Of a DNA stretch of 64,000 nucleotides, positions 52,979-61,793 are shown piece by piece (within the stretch, counting starts at the first letter, position 1; every line of letters begins with the position of its first letter). Source of the stretch: Bacteroidales bacterium UBA3754 (lineage in GTDB: Bacteria > Bacteroidota > Bacteroidia > Bacteroidales > UBA1715); the NCBI GenBank assembly GCA_002371705.1, contig DFGI01000080.1, positions 38,402 through 102,401 of the forward strand. The letters are read 5' to 3'. Both the position numbers and the translations under genes were made by a program. The notes below the pieces were generated by a model that ran no database searches, was not told where the DNA came from, and saw nothing but the letters and a program-made list of their open reading frames with translations.

Positions 52979-53592
52979 TGGTACGGACTATTCTGCTGTT
53001 TGGCTTTGCTTGCATACTGAGTTTCAACGTATATGCTCAGCAAGACAGTAGTATTGTCGAACTACAGGCTCTTCCTGAAGATTCCACAACTGAAAAAACA
53101 CACTCGCCCAAAACTGCTGCCCTGCTTTCAACATTCATTCCCGGAGCTGGACAAATTTACAACGGTTCATGGTGGAAAACTCCCATTGTGTATGTTGGTT
53201 TTGCAGGAATAGGCTACGGATTGTATTTCTACCAAGATTACTACAAATCATTCAAAACAGCCTACAACGATTACCGCAATCCATATTTGGAACAAGGGCT
53301 CACGCCTCCCGCCGACACAATTTTAACCGTTCGTGGCGAAGAGGGTTATTCCCCCGTAAACGTGCAACAAGGACGTGATTTCTACCGAAAATATCGGGAT
53401 TTATGCATTATTGGCATTGGTGCCTGGTATTTAATCAACATTCTCGACGCATACACAGAAGCCCATTTGTTTGAATTCGATGTTTCTGATGATCTGTCAT
53501 TGCATTGGGAGCCAGCATTTTATTATAGGCCAATGGGAATTGCCCCACCATCGCCACTTCCGTCGGGGATTCGCTTGGCTATGAATTTTTAA
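52978..53592 (+). CDS. DUF5683 membrane protein
   Basis: A 204-residue protein with signal sequence MVRTILLFGFACILSFNVYAQ. The domain is KTAALLSTFIPGAGQIYNGSWWKTPIVYVGFAGIGYGLYFY, a membrane hairpin, then a second hydrophobic part (LCIIGIGAWYLINILDAYTEAHLFEFDVSDDLSL). This matches DUF5683, which Bacteroidota usually carry just after parAB. The role is unknown; the constant linkage suggests an envelope factor expressed with chromosome segregation. It overlaps parB by one base, and its end overlaps lpxH by 4 bases. Confidence 0.85.
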   Translation: MVRTILLFGFACILSFNVYAQQDSSIVELQALPEDSTTEKTHSPKTAALLSTFIPGAGQIYNGSWWKTPIVYVGFAGIGYGLYFYQDYYKSFKTAYNDYRNPYLEQGLTPPADTILTVRGEEGYSPVNVQQGRDFYRKYRDLCIIGIGAWYLINILDAYTEAHLFEFDVSDDLSLHWEPAFYYRPMGIAPPSPLPSGIRLAMNF

Positions 53593-54359
53593 CGGACTAT
53601 TTGGTCACCTCCCTTAAACGACAACACTTCCATTCCTTGTTCCGACAACACGGCATAGGTTGAATTGGTTATCCAATTTCCCGTGTTTATATAACGGCTA
53701 TTATCCGTAATTACCTTATCCACAGCAACATGTCTATGCCCAAAGATAAAAAAATCGTAGTGTTCCGTTTGTAGTTTTTCTTTGGCAAAAATCAACAAAA
53801 ATTCCTTTTCATCGCCCAAATAATTCGCCGATTCATACACTTTGGCATTTCGGTTGTGCGTTGACCACGCGTGCGCAAAACCAAACGCCCAATTCACAGG
53901 CACGAATTTAAAGCACCACTGCAAGAATTTGCTTGAAAACACAGCATCGAGAAACACCATACCTTTGTCGTATTTGCCCAATGCATGTCCATGATGGATA
54001 AACAAGCGTTTGCCAAAATATTCGCGGATTTCAGGCGCAGTGTGGATTGTGGCTCCTATTTCCTTGGTAAGATAATCGCCATACCACAAATCGTGGTTTC
54101 CCGAAAAAATATGCACAGGGATTCCCGATTCCGAAAAATCAGCAAGTTTCGCCAACAAACGGATATATCCTTTCGGTGCGACCCACTTGTATTCAAACCA
54201 GAAATCGAACACATCGCCAAGTAGGTACAACTCGCCACACGTTGGCTTTATATAATCCAACCACGAAATAATTGTCAACTCACGAACACGGCTTTCCTCA
54301 TCATTAGGAAATCCAAGATGAAAATCCGATGCAAAATATATGTTCTTGCCTTGTTCCAT
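53589..54359 (-). CDS. lpxH: UDP-2,3-diacylglucosamine diphosphatase LpxH
   Basis: A 256-residue metallophosphoesterase of the LpxH family, cleaving UDP-2,3-diacylglucosamine to lipid X in lipid A synthesis. The metal ligands lie in ASDFHLGFP, LLGDVFDFWFEY, SGNHDLW, FIHHGHALGKYD and FGHRHVA. A Trp/Phe-rich helical insert at ~125-185 is typical. It is peripheral at the inner membrane. It converges on DUF5683. Confidence 0.9.
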   Translation of the reverse strand: MEQGKNIYFASDFHLGFPNDEESRVRELTIISWLDYIKPTCGELYLLGDVFDFWFEYKWVAPKGYIRLLAKLADFSESGIPVHIFSGNHDLWYGDYLTKEIGATIHTAPEIREYFGKRLFIHHGHALGKYDKGMVFLDAVFSSKFLQWCFKFVPVNWAFGFAHAWSTHNRNAKVYESANYLGDEKEFLLIFAKEKLQTEHYDFFIFGHRHVAVDKVITDNSRYINTGNWITNSTYAVLSEQGMEVLSFKGGDQIVR

Positions 54360-54367
54360 TGTAATCG

Positions 54368-54375
54368 CAAAAATA
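54368..54375 (-). promoter_or_regulatory. TAnnTTTG promoter box for lpxH
   Basis: The minus strand reads TATTTTTG, 9 bases before the ATG at 54359. Confidence 0.4.
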
Positions 54376-54420
54376 GGCTTTTTTTGTATTACACAACAGT
54401 AGCACTTGAATTTGTCAGAA

Positions 54421-54452
54421 TAAAAAGCAACTCCGTTATTGTTGATGGAGTT
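54421..54452 (-). terminator. Terminator after the CotH/LTD gene
   Basis: AACTCC / GGAGTT with a 12-base loop, followed on the minus strand by CTTTTTA, 22 bases past the stop. Confidence 0.55.
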
Positions 54453-54473
54453 TAAAACACGAATGACAGCGTA

Positions 54474-57400
54474 TCACTTCAAAATCACCACGCGTGCCGT
54501 TGAGCCAACGCTTACAAGATACACGCCGTTTTTACCAATAGAGAACTGTTCTTCCTGTCTGCACGAACTTACGTGCGCCACTAACTGTCCAAGATTGTCG
54601 TATATTTTTATGTCGTTTGGTTCTGCTTGTTTAACATAAATTGTACGTCCATAAGAATAAATCTCAACCGCATCAGGTTGAATCTCGGAAACGGCTGTTT
54701 GATTTGCTACGCCTGGCGAACCATAGCGTTGCTCCGTTTTCCAATTCGCAGGGTTGGAATTATCGACATCCGGAGTGGTCAAAGCGAGCGTTTTTCCAGT
54801 TTCAAACGCCATTGTGGTCATATTCGGGTCAAACATAGAATAAGACATTTCATCTTCCAGAAATTCGTACGGACTATATAAATAAATCTCATCAATAAAT
54901 TTATTCAACGACAAATCAACCTGATGACATTCCACGTTAGGATGTATAGTTTTGAATTTCTGAACATTATCAACCAACACAACATATTCTCCAGGTTCAA
55001 CCAAAATCTTGTCGTAGATTACCGAAATGTGCCCACTTTTATCACGAATCATAAAATTCTGCAGATTTATTGTGGCAGTTTCACGCGGATTGTACAATTC
55101 AATCCAGTCGCCCGCATCGGCATATTCCGACGACGCATAGTTGATTTCGTTTATCACCAAATTACATTCACACGTTGGGCGTACAGGTTTTTCGTCGTTT
55201 TCCGCACCTGGCGTACCACCAAACGAAGGAGCATACCATTCATCTCCAATCAACTCATAGGTAAATCCGTAGCCGTCAGCTTTTCGGGCGTGTGATGCCG
55301 ATTCGCTGTACGACATATTTGCTACCGTAATTCCATTTGGATTTTTCAACGTAATGGTCGCAAAATCTTTTGGAAAATCAATACCCATATCGCCAACAAC
55401 ATGAATGTCGGGATAGCGCATTTGCAACGATTGTGCGGTATTTGCGAACACAATATACTCACCTGCGTCAACTGTCACGTCGTTAGGAATCTCAAATTGC
55501 TGGTTGTAGCGGTCAACGCATATTTTGTAGCCCGACAAATCAACGGCAGACTCGCCCGTATTTTGCAATTCAACCCATCTCGTTTCGCCTTCACTGAATG
55601 TATGATAGTACAATTCGGTAAATTGCAGTTTTGGTTCGTTGCCAACATAATTGAATACTGCCGTTACATTTACAGCTTCAGAGGAAGTAACCGAAATAGT
55701 TTCGTCGGCAGATTTCACCGCGCCTTCCCAATGTGAGAATTCGAAGCCTGGATTTGGAATCGCCGTTAAGAAAATCATATTATTTTTGAAATATTGTCCT
55801 GACCACGGAAACTCCTTCACATCTATGGTGTTCAGGTGGATTTTTCCAGCACCGTTTTCCGAAACATTCAACGTAAGGTTATAACTGCCGTTTGTAGCAA
55901 AGAAGTCTTCAGTTTGCTGCCGCATAATTGCCCCTCGTCGCTCGCCAAATTCCCGCATTTTCGAAAGATTGTCATCTTGCCAATTATAACCCCATCGTTC
56001 AATATGTTTGGGCATTTCGCTCGAAATCAGCGCATACACGGAATCAATTACCTTGGTCACATTTGCAGGAGAGAATGTAGTATTCAGCCTGTCAGCAGTA
56101 ACATTCATATAATCGCGGCGAAATTCCGAATTTTTCATCAGACTACGCAACATTGCCGTTGTTTCAGTATCGTGGGCATAATTTGATGAGTTGTCGGACA
56201 AACACCATTCAAACATTGTTTGAATTCTTTTTTCTTCTTCGTTCCAAAATCCAATCAATTTTTGCTCAAGATCCCATATTCCGAAACCGAAATCACAATC
56301 AAACAACAAATACCGCCACGGCGTATCACCCGAACGAGAATGCCAACAAGCATAATTGTTTCCAGGCCAATCTCCGTTAACTATGTATGTTTCAAGTATA
56401 TAATAATCAATGTAGCTTGGAATGTCGAGAAGTTTCTTGGCTTTTTCATAATTAGCCGACAGCGACATATCATTATTTTCTATAAAATTACGCATTTCCC
56501 AATAATCATCGGCAAAACCGTCGGTAAGTTCATAGCCATTTTTCATCACATCAATGTCAGACTTATCGTAGCCATAGTTTTCGGCCACATAGTGCTTGTT
56601 TTGCTTTTCGCGGACGTTCTGTATTCCATAATATTTGCCGTTTATATAGACAATCGCAGGCTGATAGGCCTCCCTGTCAATGTCCATATTTTTGGCAAGT
56701 TCGGAAATCATTCCATCTCGCATTTGCGTGTTATTGAAGTCGTTACCACTATTACGGAGCATAATCATATGGAACGACGAGATTGGTTTGTCTTTGAAAA
56801 ACTGGTATTCAATCTCGCTTTTACCATATTTATCACGGGCATACAATTTCAGCGTTTTTTGAGGATGGGCGCGGCTCCAGTTGCCACCAATCTTGCAGCC
56901 CAAATCCTGAGAAACCACACACGCACCGCTTTCGTCGAAATAATCAAGATGGACAGGTTTTTCCCAATCTTGCCAAAAGTTCGCGCCAAAGTATGGTTCA
57001 TCCTTGCTTGCATTTGGACCCGTGGCATAAATGCCTGTGTTGTAGTCCCAAAAATCTTCGTGAACAACAGTAATTGACGCTATTGGAAATTTCCTTTTTA
57101 CAGAAAATATATACGAAGCCGTTGCGACCTCGCTGGGCAGATAGCCAACTCTAAACGCACGGACACGCAAGTTTGTATTTTTTCGAATTTCAATTGCCTC
57201 GGTCAATCGAGGTGATTCCTTTGTTGGAATGGAGCCGTCGGTGGTATAGTGAAGTTCCGCTTTTGTGTCGGACGAATACACGTGGAGCATAAATTTCTTT
57301 TGATACACGCCGGCGGGAATTTCAAATTTTGGTTTATCCAAAGTCTTGGCAGTAAATGATTCCGCATTGTTAGCAGTTCCTGGCGTGGTTTTCTCAAAAT

Positions 57401-58394
57401 AGCATATTTCGGAAATGTCGTTTCGAGCCCGTCCAATCGACACATCAACGGGCAGATTTTTCCACGCGATGCTGTCGATGATTTTTGTGCCTTTCAACAA
57501 ATACACCGTTTCCGACGAAGCGTCCAACGAAAACGATTTTCCACTCGGCAGACTCAAATAGGAAGAAATTGCAGGGACATCGGCAACATACGATGAATAA
57601 CCAATTGTAAGCAACGGGATTGCTATCAAATCGCTTGATGATTCACTGCAATTGTGGAATTGTATGCAAAGCACATTATCGCCGTCATTTAGATACTTGA
57701 TTGCATTTGTGATGTCGTAAGCTGGAGGAATCTCGCCGAACCTGATTACGCCATCGGCGTATGTTGTGGCAAACGCATCGAAATTTGCGGAATTCATATT
57801 CGAACGAGCTACTTCCACACCGTTCAAATATGCTATAAAACCATCATCACAGTCCATGTGCAGAAACAACTGCGAAATCTCATCGATGTGCGATGCCGAA
57901 AAATGTTTCCTAAGGAACACCGAGATGACTTTGTCGGTATTTGTAACAATATCAGGTTCTCCATATCCAATTGGCGATTTGCCTTTTTGCCAACCAGAAT
58001 CGTTGAACGAGGACGAAATCCAGCCAGACATATTTTCCTGCGGCACGATATACGAGAATTCCGTTCCATAATCAACCACGGTTGCCCATTGCATTACATT
58101 ATTAGTATTGGATGTCGCCTCATAAAGGAAATATCCATTCGACTGCAATGTTTTGGCTGGCAGAGGTATAGGAGAATTTAGAGTTTTAGTTGTCGCCAAG
58201 CTGTATTCCGACAAATCAATAGCCGCCGACGAAACATTTTTCAGTTCTATCCAATCGGGGGTTTTCTCATTTTTATTTACGTACGACTCGGCATTTTTCG
58301 CAACAACCTCGTTGATGACAAGTGTTTGTGCAAAGCCCACAAAACCCGCCATGACGAGAATTGCCGAGGCAATCAATATCTTCAGTAAGTTCAT
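54474..58394 (-). CDS. Secreted CotH kinase / lamin-tail domain protein with T9SS sorting domain
   Basis: A 1306-residue protein with signal peptide MNLLKILIASAILVMAGFVGFAQ. Lamin-tail domains are at ~25-115 (VINEVVAKNAESY, TPDWIELKNVSSAAIDLSEY), ~940-1050 (LQFTELYYHT, WVELQNTGESAVDLSGY) and ~1080-1190 (LVINEINYASSEYADAGDWI). A chitobiase-like segment at ~365-420 has ELHYTTDGSIPTKESPRL. The CotH kinase domain spans ~430-830, with MLRNSGNDFNNTQMRDGM, VYINGKYYGIQNVREKQNKH and WRYLLFDCDFGFG. The last ~75 residues (VEIYSYGRTIYVKQA...GVYLVSVGSTARVVILK) are the sorting domain. CotH proteins are atypical protein kinases; this one should act at or outside the cell surface. Confidence 0.87.
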   Translation of the reverse strand: MNLLKILIASAILVMAGFVGFAQTLVINEVVAKNAESYVNKNEKTPDWIELKNVSSAAIDLSEYSLATTKTLNSPIPLPAKTLQSNGYFLYEATSNTNNVMQWATVVDYGTEFSYIVPQENMSGWISSSFNDSGWQKGKSPIGYGEPDIVTNTDKVISVFLRKHFSASHIDEISQLFLHMDCDDGFIAYLNGVEVARSNMNSANFDAFATTYADGVIRFGEIPPAYDITNAIKYLNDGDNVLCIQFHNCSESSSDLIAIPLLTIGYSSYVADVPAISSYLSLPSGKSFSLDASSETVYLLKGTKIIDSIAWKNLPVDVSIGRARNDISEICYFEKTTPGTANNAESFTAKTLDKPKFEIPAGVYQKKFMLHVYSSDTKAELHYTTDGSIPTKESPRLTEAIEIRKNTNLRVRAFRVGYLPSEVATASYIFSVKRKFPIASITVVHEDFWDYNTGIYATGPNASKDEPYFGANFWQDWEKPVHLDYFDESGACVVSQDLGCKIGGNWSRAHPQKTLKLYARDKYGKSEIEYQFFKDKPISSFHMIMLRNSGNDFNNTQMRDGMISELAKNMDIDREAYQPAIVYINGKYYGIQNVREKQNKHYVAENYGYDKSDIDVMKNGYELTDGFADDYWEMRNFIENNDMSLSANYEKAKKLLDIPSYIDYYILETYIVNGDWPGNNYACWHSRSGDTPWRYLLFDCDFGFGIWDLEQKLIGFWNEEEKRIQTMFEWCLSDNSSNYAHDTETTAMLRSLMKNSEFRRDYMNVTADRLNTTFSPANVTKVIDSVYALISSEMPKHIERWGYNWQDDNLSKMREFGERRGAIMRQQTEDFFATNGSYNLTLNVSENGAGKIHLNTIDVKEFPWSGQYFKNNMIFLTAIPNPGFEFSHWEGAVKSADETISVTSSEAVNVTAVFNYVGNEPKLQFTELYYHTFSEGETRWVELQNTGESAVDLSGYKICVDRYNQQFEIPNDVTVDAGEYIVFANTAQSLQMRYPDIHVVGDMGIDFPKDFATITLKNPNGITVANMSYSESASHARKADGYGFTYELIGDEWYAPSFGGTPGAENDEKPVRPTCECNLVINEINYASSEYADAGDWIELYNPRETATINLQNFMIRDKSGHISVIYDKILVEPGEYVVLVDNVQKFKTIHPNVECHQVDLSLNKFIDEIYLYSPYEFLEDEMSYSMFDPNMTTMAFETGKTLALTTPDVDNSNPANWKTEQRYGSPGVANQTAVSEIQPDAVEIYSYGRTIYVKQAEPNDIKIYDNLGQLVAHVSSCRQEEQFSIGKNGVYLVSVGSTARVVILK

Positions 58395-59381
58395 TTATTT
58401 TGCGTTAATCTGTAATTGATTGTGGGTGATTTTCACCACTATGCCCTTTTCCGTTCCGATATAAAAATCGTCGCCATATTGCTTCATACACGAAATTTTA
58501 TTGCCGTCGGAATACTTTTCCTCATACCAATCGGTTCCATAGTTGGTGGAGACAAGTATTTCGCGGGAACCGCCAGCGGCAACCACATCGCCTTTTGAAT
58601 TTGCTTCTATAAACAACAGATTTTTTCCCAACGAAGTGATTTTTTCCCAACTATTGCTACCAATTTCCGAGCGGAAAATTTTTCCCGAATATGTGCAGGC
58701 AAACAAATACGAACCGCCCACGCAGATATGCGTAAAATTCTCTCCACCAATATCTTCGAGCGTTTCTGCACCGCCCGACACCCGAAAGATTGAGCCATAA
58801 CCAGCGACATACACATCATCGCCGCACACAACCATATCGTTCAGACCAAAATGCTTTTTAGCACTGGAATATACAGTGTCGCTATTGGCATACGTATAGA
58901 AACTTCCCGACAACAAATCGTCGGTACCAATCATATAATACGGGCGACCTTCTTTCACGTACAATTCCCGTAAGTTTGTCTTCTCCGACGGCCACTCGTT
59001 CCAATATGTGAATTTTGAATGGCGTTGGCTTGTTTTCAATGTGTCGAAACTTTTGCTCAAAAACATTTTGTCGCCGCACCACCACGTGGTTCCTTTGTCA
59101 TCGAACACGATGCATCTATATCTGTCAAGCGATTTGTAACGTTTTGAAAACGACCATGAATTTTGATTTTTCGAACGGCACAAATACACATAGGTATGAT
59201 CTTCCTTGTCAATACCAATCACATAAAACGTGGAATCGTTGATGCGCGAAATATCAGTAATGTCAATTTTTTCAGGAGTAGTACCAAGCGTTGTATAGTA
59301 TAACTGTTCCTTTTTTTGGCAACCGAAACAAACGGCACACACAAGGAACAACACAGCTGCACGTATAGAATGTAGTTTCAT
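58395..59381 (-). CDS. Putative lipoprotein with beta-propeller-like repeats
   Basis: 328 residues from ATG 59381 (MKLHSIRAAVLFLVCAVCFGC), where a signal peptide with lipobox begins; the longer frame from 59501 runs through a repeat and the promoter. The mature part has repeated units such as GDDVYVAGYGSIFRVSGG, GGSYLFACTYSGKIFRSEIG and YGDDFYIGTEKGIVVKI, suggesting a BNR/propeller fold. Function is unknown. Its stop codon abuts the CotH/LTD start, so the two are cotranscribed and may form one surface assembly. Confidence 0.78.
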   Translation of the reverse strand: MKLHSIRAAVLFLVCAVCFGCQKKEQLYYTTLGTTPEKIDITDISRINDSTFYVIGIDKEDHTYVYLCRSKNQNSWSFSKRYKSLDRYRCIVFDDKGTTWWCGDKMFLSKSFDTLKTSQRHSKFTYWNEWPSEKTNLRELYVKEGRPYYMIGTDDLLSGSFYTYANSDTVYSSAKKHFGLNDMVVCGDDVYVAGYGSIFRVSGGAETLEDIGGENFTHICVGGSYLFACTYSGKIFRSEIGSNSWEKITSLGKNLLFIEANSKGDVVAAGGSREILVSTNYGTDWYEEKYSDGNKISCMKQYGDDFYIGTEKGIVVKITHNQLQINAK

Positions 59382-59400
59382 TTTCAATAAATTAATTTGC

Positions 59401-59408
59401 CAAAGATA
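59401..59408 (-). promoter_or_regulatory. TAnnTTTG promoter box for the propeller lipoprotein-CotH operon
   Basis: The minus strand reads TATCTTTG, 20 bases before the ATG at 59381. It decides that start against the longer frame. Confidence 0.55.
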
Positions 59409-59463
59409 CCAAAATTTAGCAGAAATAACAAAACTGAAACATAATCCGACGAGACCCATTTCA

Positions 59464-59493
59464 ATTGTACATTGTGAATTGTGCATTGTACAT
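59464..59493. repeat. ATTGTACATTGTG-type repeat, copy 1
   Basis: Short units of ATTGTACATT / AATTGTGCATT are strung together. A related copy lies at 63911-63947; the two share the core TGCATTGTACATT. Confidence 0.65.
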
Positions 59494-59528
59494 TTATTCA
59501 AGAGCTATTATTTTTACGGAAATTTTTC

Positions 59529-59536
59529 TATCTTTG
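59529..59536 (+). promoter_or_regulatory. TAnnTTTG promoter box for the ECF sigma gene
   Basis: TATCTTTG lies 69 bases upstream of the ATG at 59605. It is of the housekeeping type, so the sigma gene need not depend on its own product. Confidence 0.4.
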
Positions 59537-59604
59537 AAAATCTTTTTTACAAAAGGTTGTAACCATTTTAATTTTCGTCAAGTCTTGTAATTGAATTAGG
59601 AATA

Positions 59605-60162
59605 ATGTTTACCGAAGATGAAATTATAGAAGGATGTTTGCGCAATGATAGGAAAATGCAGAAAGCCCTATATGACAAGTATGCATCGCGGATGTTTGCG
59701 GTTTGTTTGCGTTACGCGAAAGATAGGGACGATGCATCCGACATCTTGCAGGACGGATTTCTAAAAGTCTTCACTAAAATAGACCAGTTTTCCCGAGAAC
59801 ATTCGTTTGAAGGATGGATTAGAAGAGTGATGACAAACACTGCGATAACACATTATTACAAAAACAAAAAGTATAACGAACAAAAAAATATAGAAGAAAT
59901 AAACGAAACAGAAGTAAAGGATTTTGAATTTTCAGACTCAGAGTTTTCAAGCGAGGAATTGATGAACGTAATACAAACACTTCCAGACACATACAGAATA
60001 GTGTTCAATATGTTCGCAATTGAAGGGTACAAACACAAAGAAATTTCGGATATGCTTAACATTGAAGTTTCAACAGTAAAGACCCAATATCATCGGGCGA
60101 AAAAAATGATTCAAGTAAAGTTAGAGGATTTAGCAAAAGAAAAGAACTCCAATGTTGAATAA
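59605..60162 (+). CDS. ECF RNA polymerase sigma factor
   Basis: A 185-residue sigma-70 family factor. Region 2 spans ~10-80 (ALYDKYASRMFAVCLRYAKDRDDASDILQDGFLKVF, FEGWIRRVMTNTAI), and region 4 spans ~120-175 (MNVIQTLPDTYRIVFNMFAIEGYKHKEISDMLNIEVSTVKTQYHRAKKMI). An acidic linker separates them. Its end overlaps the next gene by 11 bases; that product is a membrane protein with an anti-sigma-like N-terminus, so the pair probably forms a regulatory unit. The regulon is unknown. Confidence 0.93.
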   Translation: MFTEDEIIEGCLRNDRKMQKALYDKYASRMFAVCLRYAKDRDDASDILQDGFLKVFTKIDQFSREHSFEGWIRRVMTNTAITHYYKNKKYNEQKNIEEINETEVKDFEFSDSEFSSEELMNVIQTLPDTYRIVFNMFAIEGYKHKEISDMLNIEVSTVKTQYHRAKKMIQVKLEDLAKEKNSNVE

Positions 60163-61777
60163 CGAGAACGACATAGAACAATTATTCCGAGACCGTTTCG
60201 AGAACGCCGAGGTAGCTCCAGCCGATGACATTTGGGCTAAGCTGGAGTCCAACATCAACAAACGGGACATTGAGGGGTTGTACCAAACTGCGTTCAAAAA
60301 CGCCGCTGTGGAACCTGCCGCTTCGGTTTGGCAGAAAATTGCATCCACGCTCGCTTGGCGCTCGTTCCTCACGTTCAAGTTCAACACATTCAACGTATAT
60401 TATGCTACTCTCGTAACAGCAATCCTGAGCTTCACGGCATTCAATTTCTTCCAAAAAGATTCTGAATCCACATCCGTTTCCGACGCACAGCTTGCCGAAA
60501 CCACCGAGCAAATCACTGAACGCACGGAAAACAACATTTCATTGGCTGACAATTCTGTGGAAAACACGAACGATGTTCTTTCGTCCACATCAACAGAACG
60601 TTCGGCACAATCCGCTGAAAACAACAGCACAAACGCAATGACTGTGGTTGCCGTGAATGCGAACAGTTTCAGCGAAACCGCCGACAATCCAAAAAATAGA
60701 AAGAAAAATGATTCGGAACGCCTTGTTGACTGGTCGTTTGTAAAAATAACGGGTAGAAACTCAATTTGCAAGGATATTCCATCGGTTTATGGCGTGGAAG
60801 GCTTGAACGAGCACGCCGAAGTAAACTGGATTTTGCCAAAATCGGCAAAGAAAAATTCCGCCGCAGGACACAATATTTCACTGATTTGGCAAGAAGCTGG
60901 TCAGCAGACATTGAGCGTGGTGGTAAAAATCAATGATGAGAAAAACACGCTCAACTACAATGTGGACGTGGAAGGCGTGGCCGTGCCTAACATCAAAGGA
61001 AAGACAAAAGTTTGCCAAGGAATGGAAAAACAATTGTATTATGTTGACGAAACCATCAACAAGGAAATTTCATACTTGTGGGAGGCGCAACAAAATGCAA
61101 TTGATTTGATTGGTAACAAATACATCAACGTAGATTGGACAAAGAGCGGAAAAGACACGCTTTCCGTTACAAAAATCAACAACGTAACTGGCTGTAAATC
61201 ATACGCAACAGTTGGCATCGTGATTTATCCACAGCCAAAAATCGACTTTGAGTATTATCCACTTGGCGAAAATCAATATGAATTTGCGTTCACCGAAACG
61301 CAACGGAAAGGCTACAGCTACGAGTGGTCTATTGAAGGCGTGGAATACAACGAGCCTGTTGTGACACACGAAGCGTCAGGTACGGGAAGTTCATTCGCAT
61401 CGCTTATGGTGACCGACAAAAATGGTTGTGTGAGCAAAATCCAAAAGGAAATCGACTTCAACAAGAATTTCCTTGCTGTTCCGTCGAAATTCAATCCTGC
61501 TAACGGCAACTATTTTATGCCACTCACGAATGCGAATTTGCAAAGCTATCGTATGGAAATCTATAACGCCCGTAACGAAAAAATATGGGAATCAACCGAG
61601 CTTTCCGATGGCAAGCCAGCAAGCGGTTGGGACGGAAAATTCCGTGGTGCATCGCTTCCCCGTGGAAAATATATGTGGAAAATCACTGCCACATTCGAAG
61701 ACGGCACACAATGGAAAGGTGTAACGCAACCAAACGGTTCCTGCCGACCAAATGGAATTTTCGTGTTGGAAAATTAA
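60152..61777 (+). CDS. Membrane protein with gliding-motility-type (T9SS type B) C-terminal domain, putative sigma regulator
   Basis: A 541-residue protein without signal peptide. The cytoplasmic N-terminus (~1-78) carries a duplicated motif: FENAEVAPADDIWAKLESNI and FKNAAVEPAASVWQKI. One membrane segment lies at ~80-100 (FNVYYATLVTAILSFTAFNFF). A Ser/Thr/Asn-rich stretch to ~185 is followed by Ig/PKD-like domains (~195-435). The last ~100 residues are a CHU_C/type B domain (PSKFNPANGNYFMPLTN, YRMEIYNARNEKIWESTE, SGWDGKFRGASLPRGKYMWKI). The start lies inside the sigma gene (11-base overlap). This layout suggests a membrane anti-sigma or sensor with a periplasmic arm. It converges on neuA. Confidence 0.8.
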   Translation: MLNNENDIEQLFRDRFENAEVAPADDIWAKLESNINKRDIEGLYQTAFKNAAVEPAASVWQKIASTLAWRSFLTFKFNTFNVYYATLVTAILSFTAFNFFQKDSESTSVSDAQLAETTEQITERTENNISLADNSVENTNDVLSSTSTERSAQSAENNSTNAMTVVAVNANSFSETADNPKNRKKNDSERLVDWSFVKITGRNSICKDIPSVYGVEGLNEHAEVNWILPKSAKKNSAAGHNISLIWQEAGQQTLSVVVKINDEKNTLNYNVDVEGVAVPNIKGKTKVCQGMEKQLYYVDETINKEISYLWEAQQNAIDLIGNKYINVDWTKSGKDTLSVTKINNVTGCKSYATVGIVIYPQPKIDFEYYPLGENQYEFAFTETQRKGYSYEWSIEGVEYNEPVVTHEASGTGSSFASLMVTDKNGCVSKIQKEIDFNKNFLAVPSKFNPANGNYFMPLTNANLQSYRMEIYNARNEKIWESTELSDGKPASGWDGKFRGASLPRGKYMWKITATFEDGTQWKGVTQPNGSCRPNGIFVLEN

Positions 61778-61793
61778 CGGGCTAAATCACAAA

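Noticed and set aside
56220..57077. A 285-residue plus-strand open frame
   Set aside because: It is antisense to the CotH domain; its hydrophobic look is a by-product of the opposite strand's codons.
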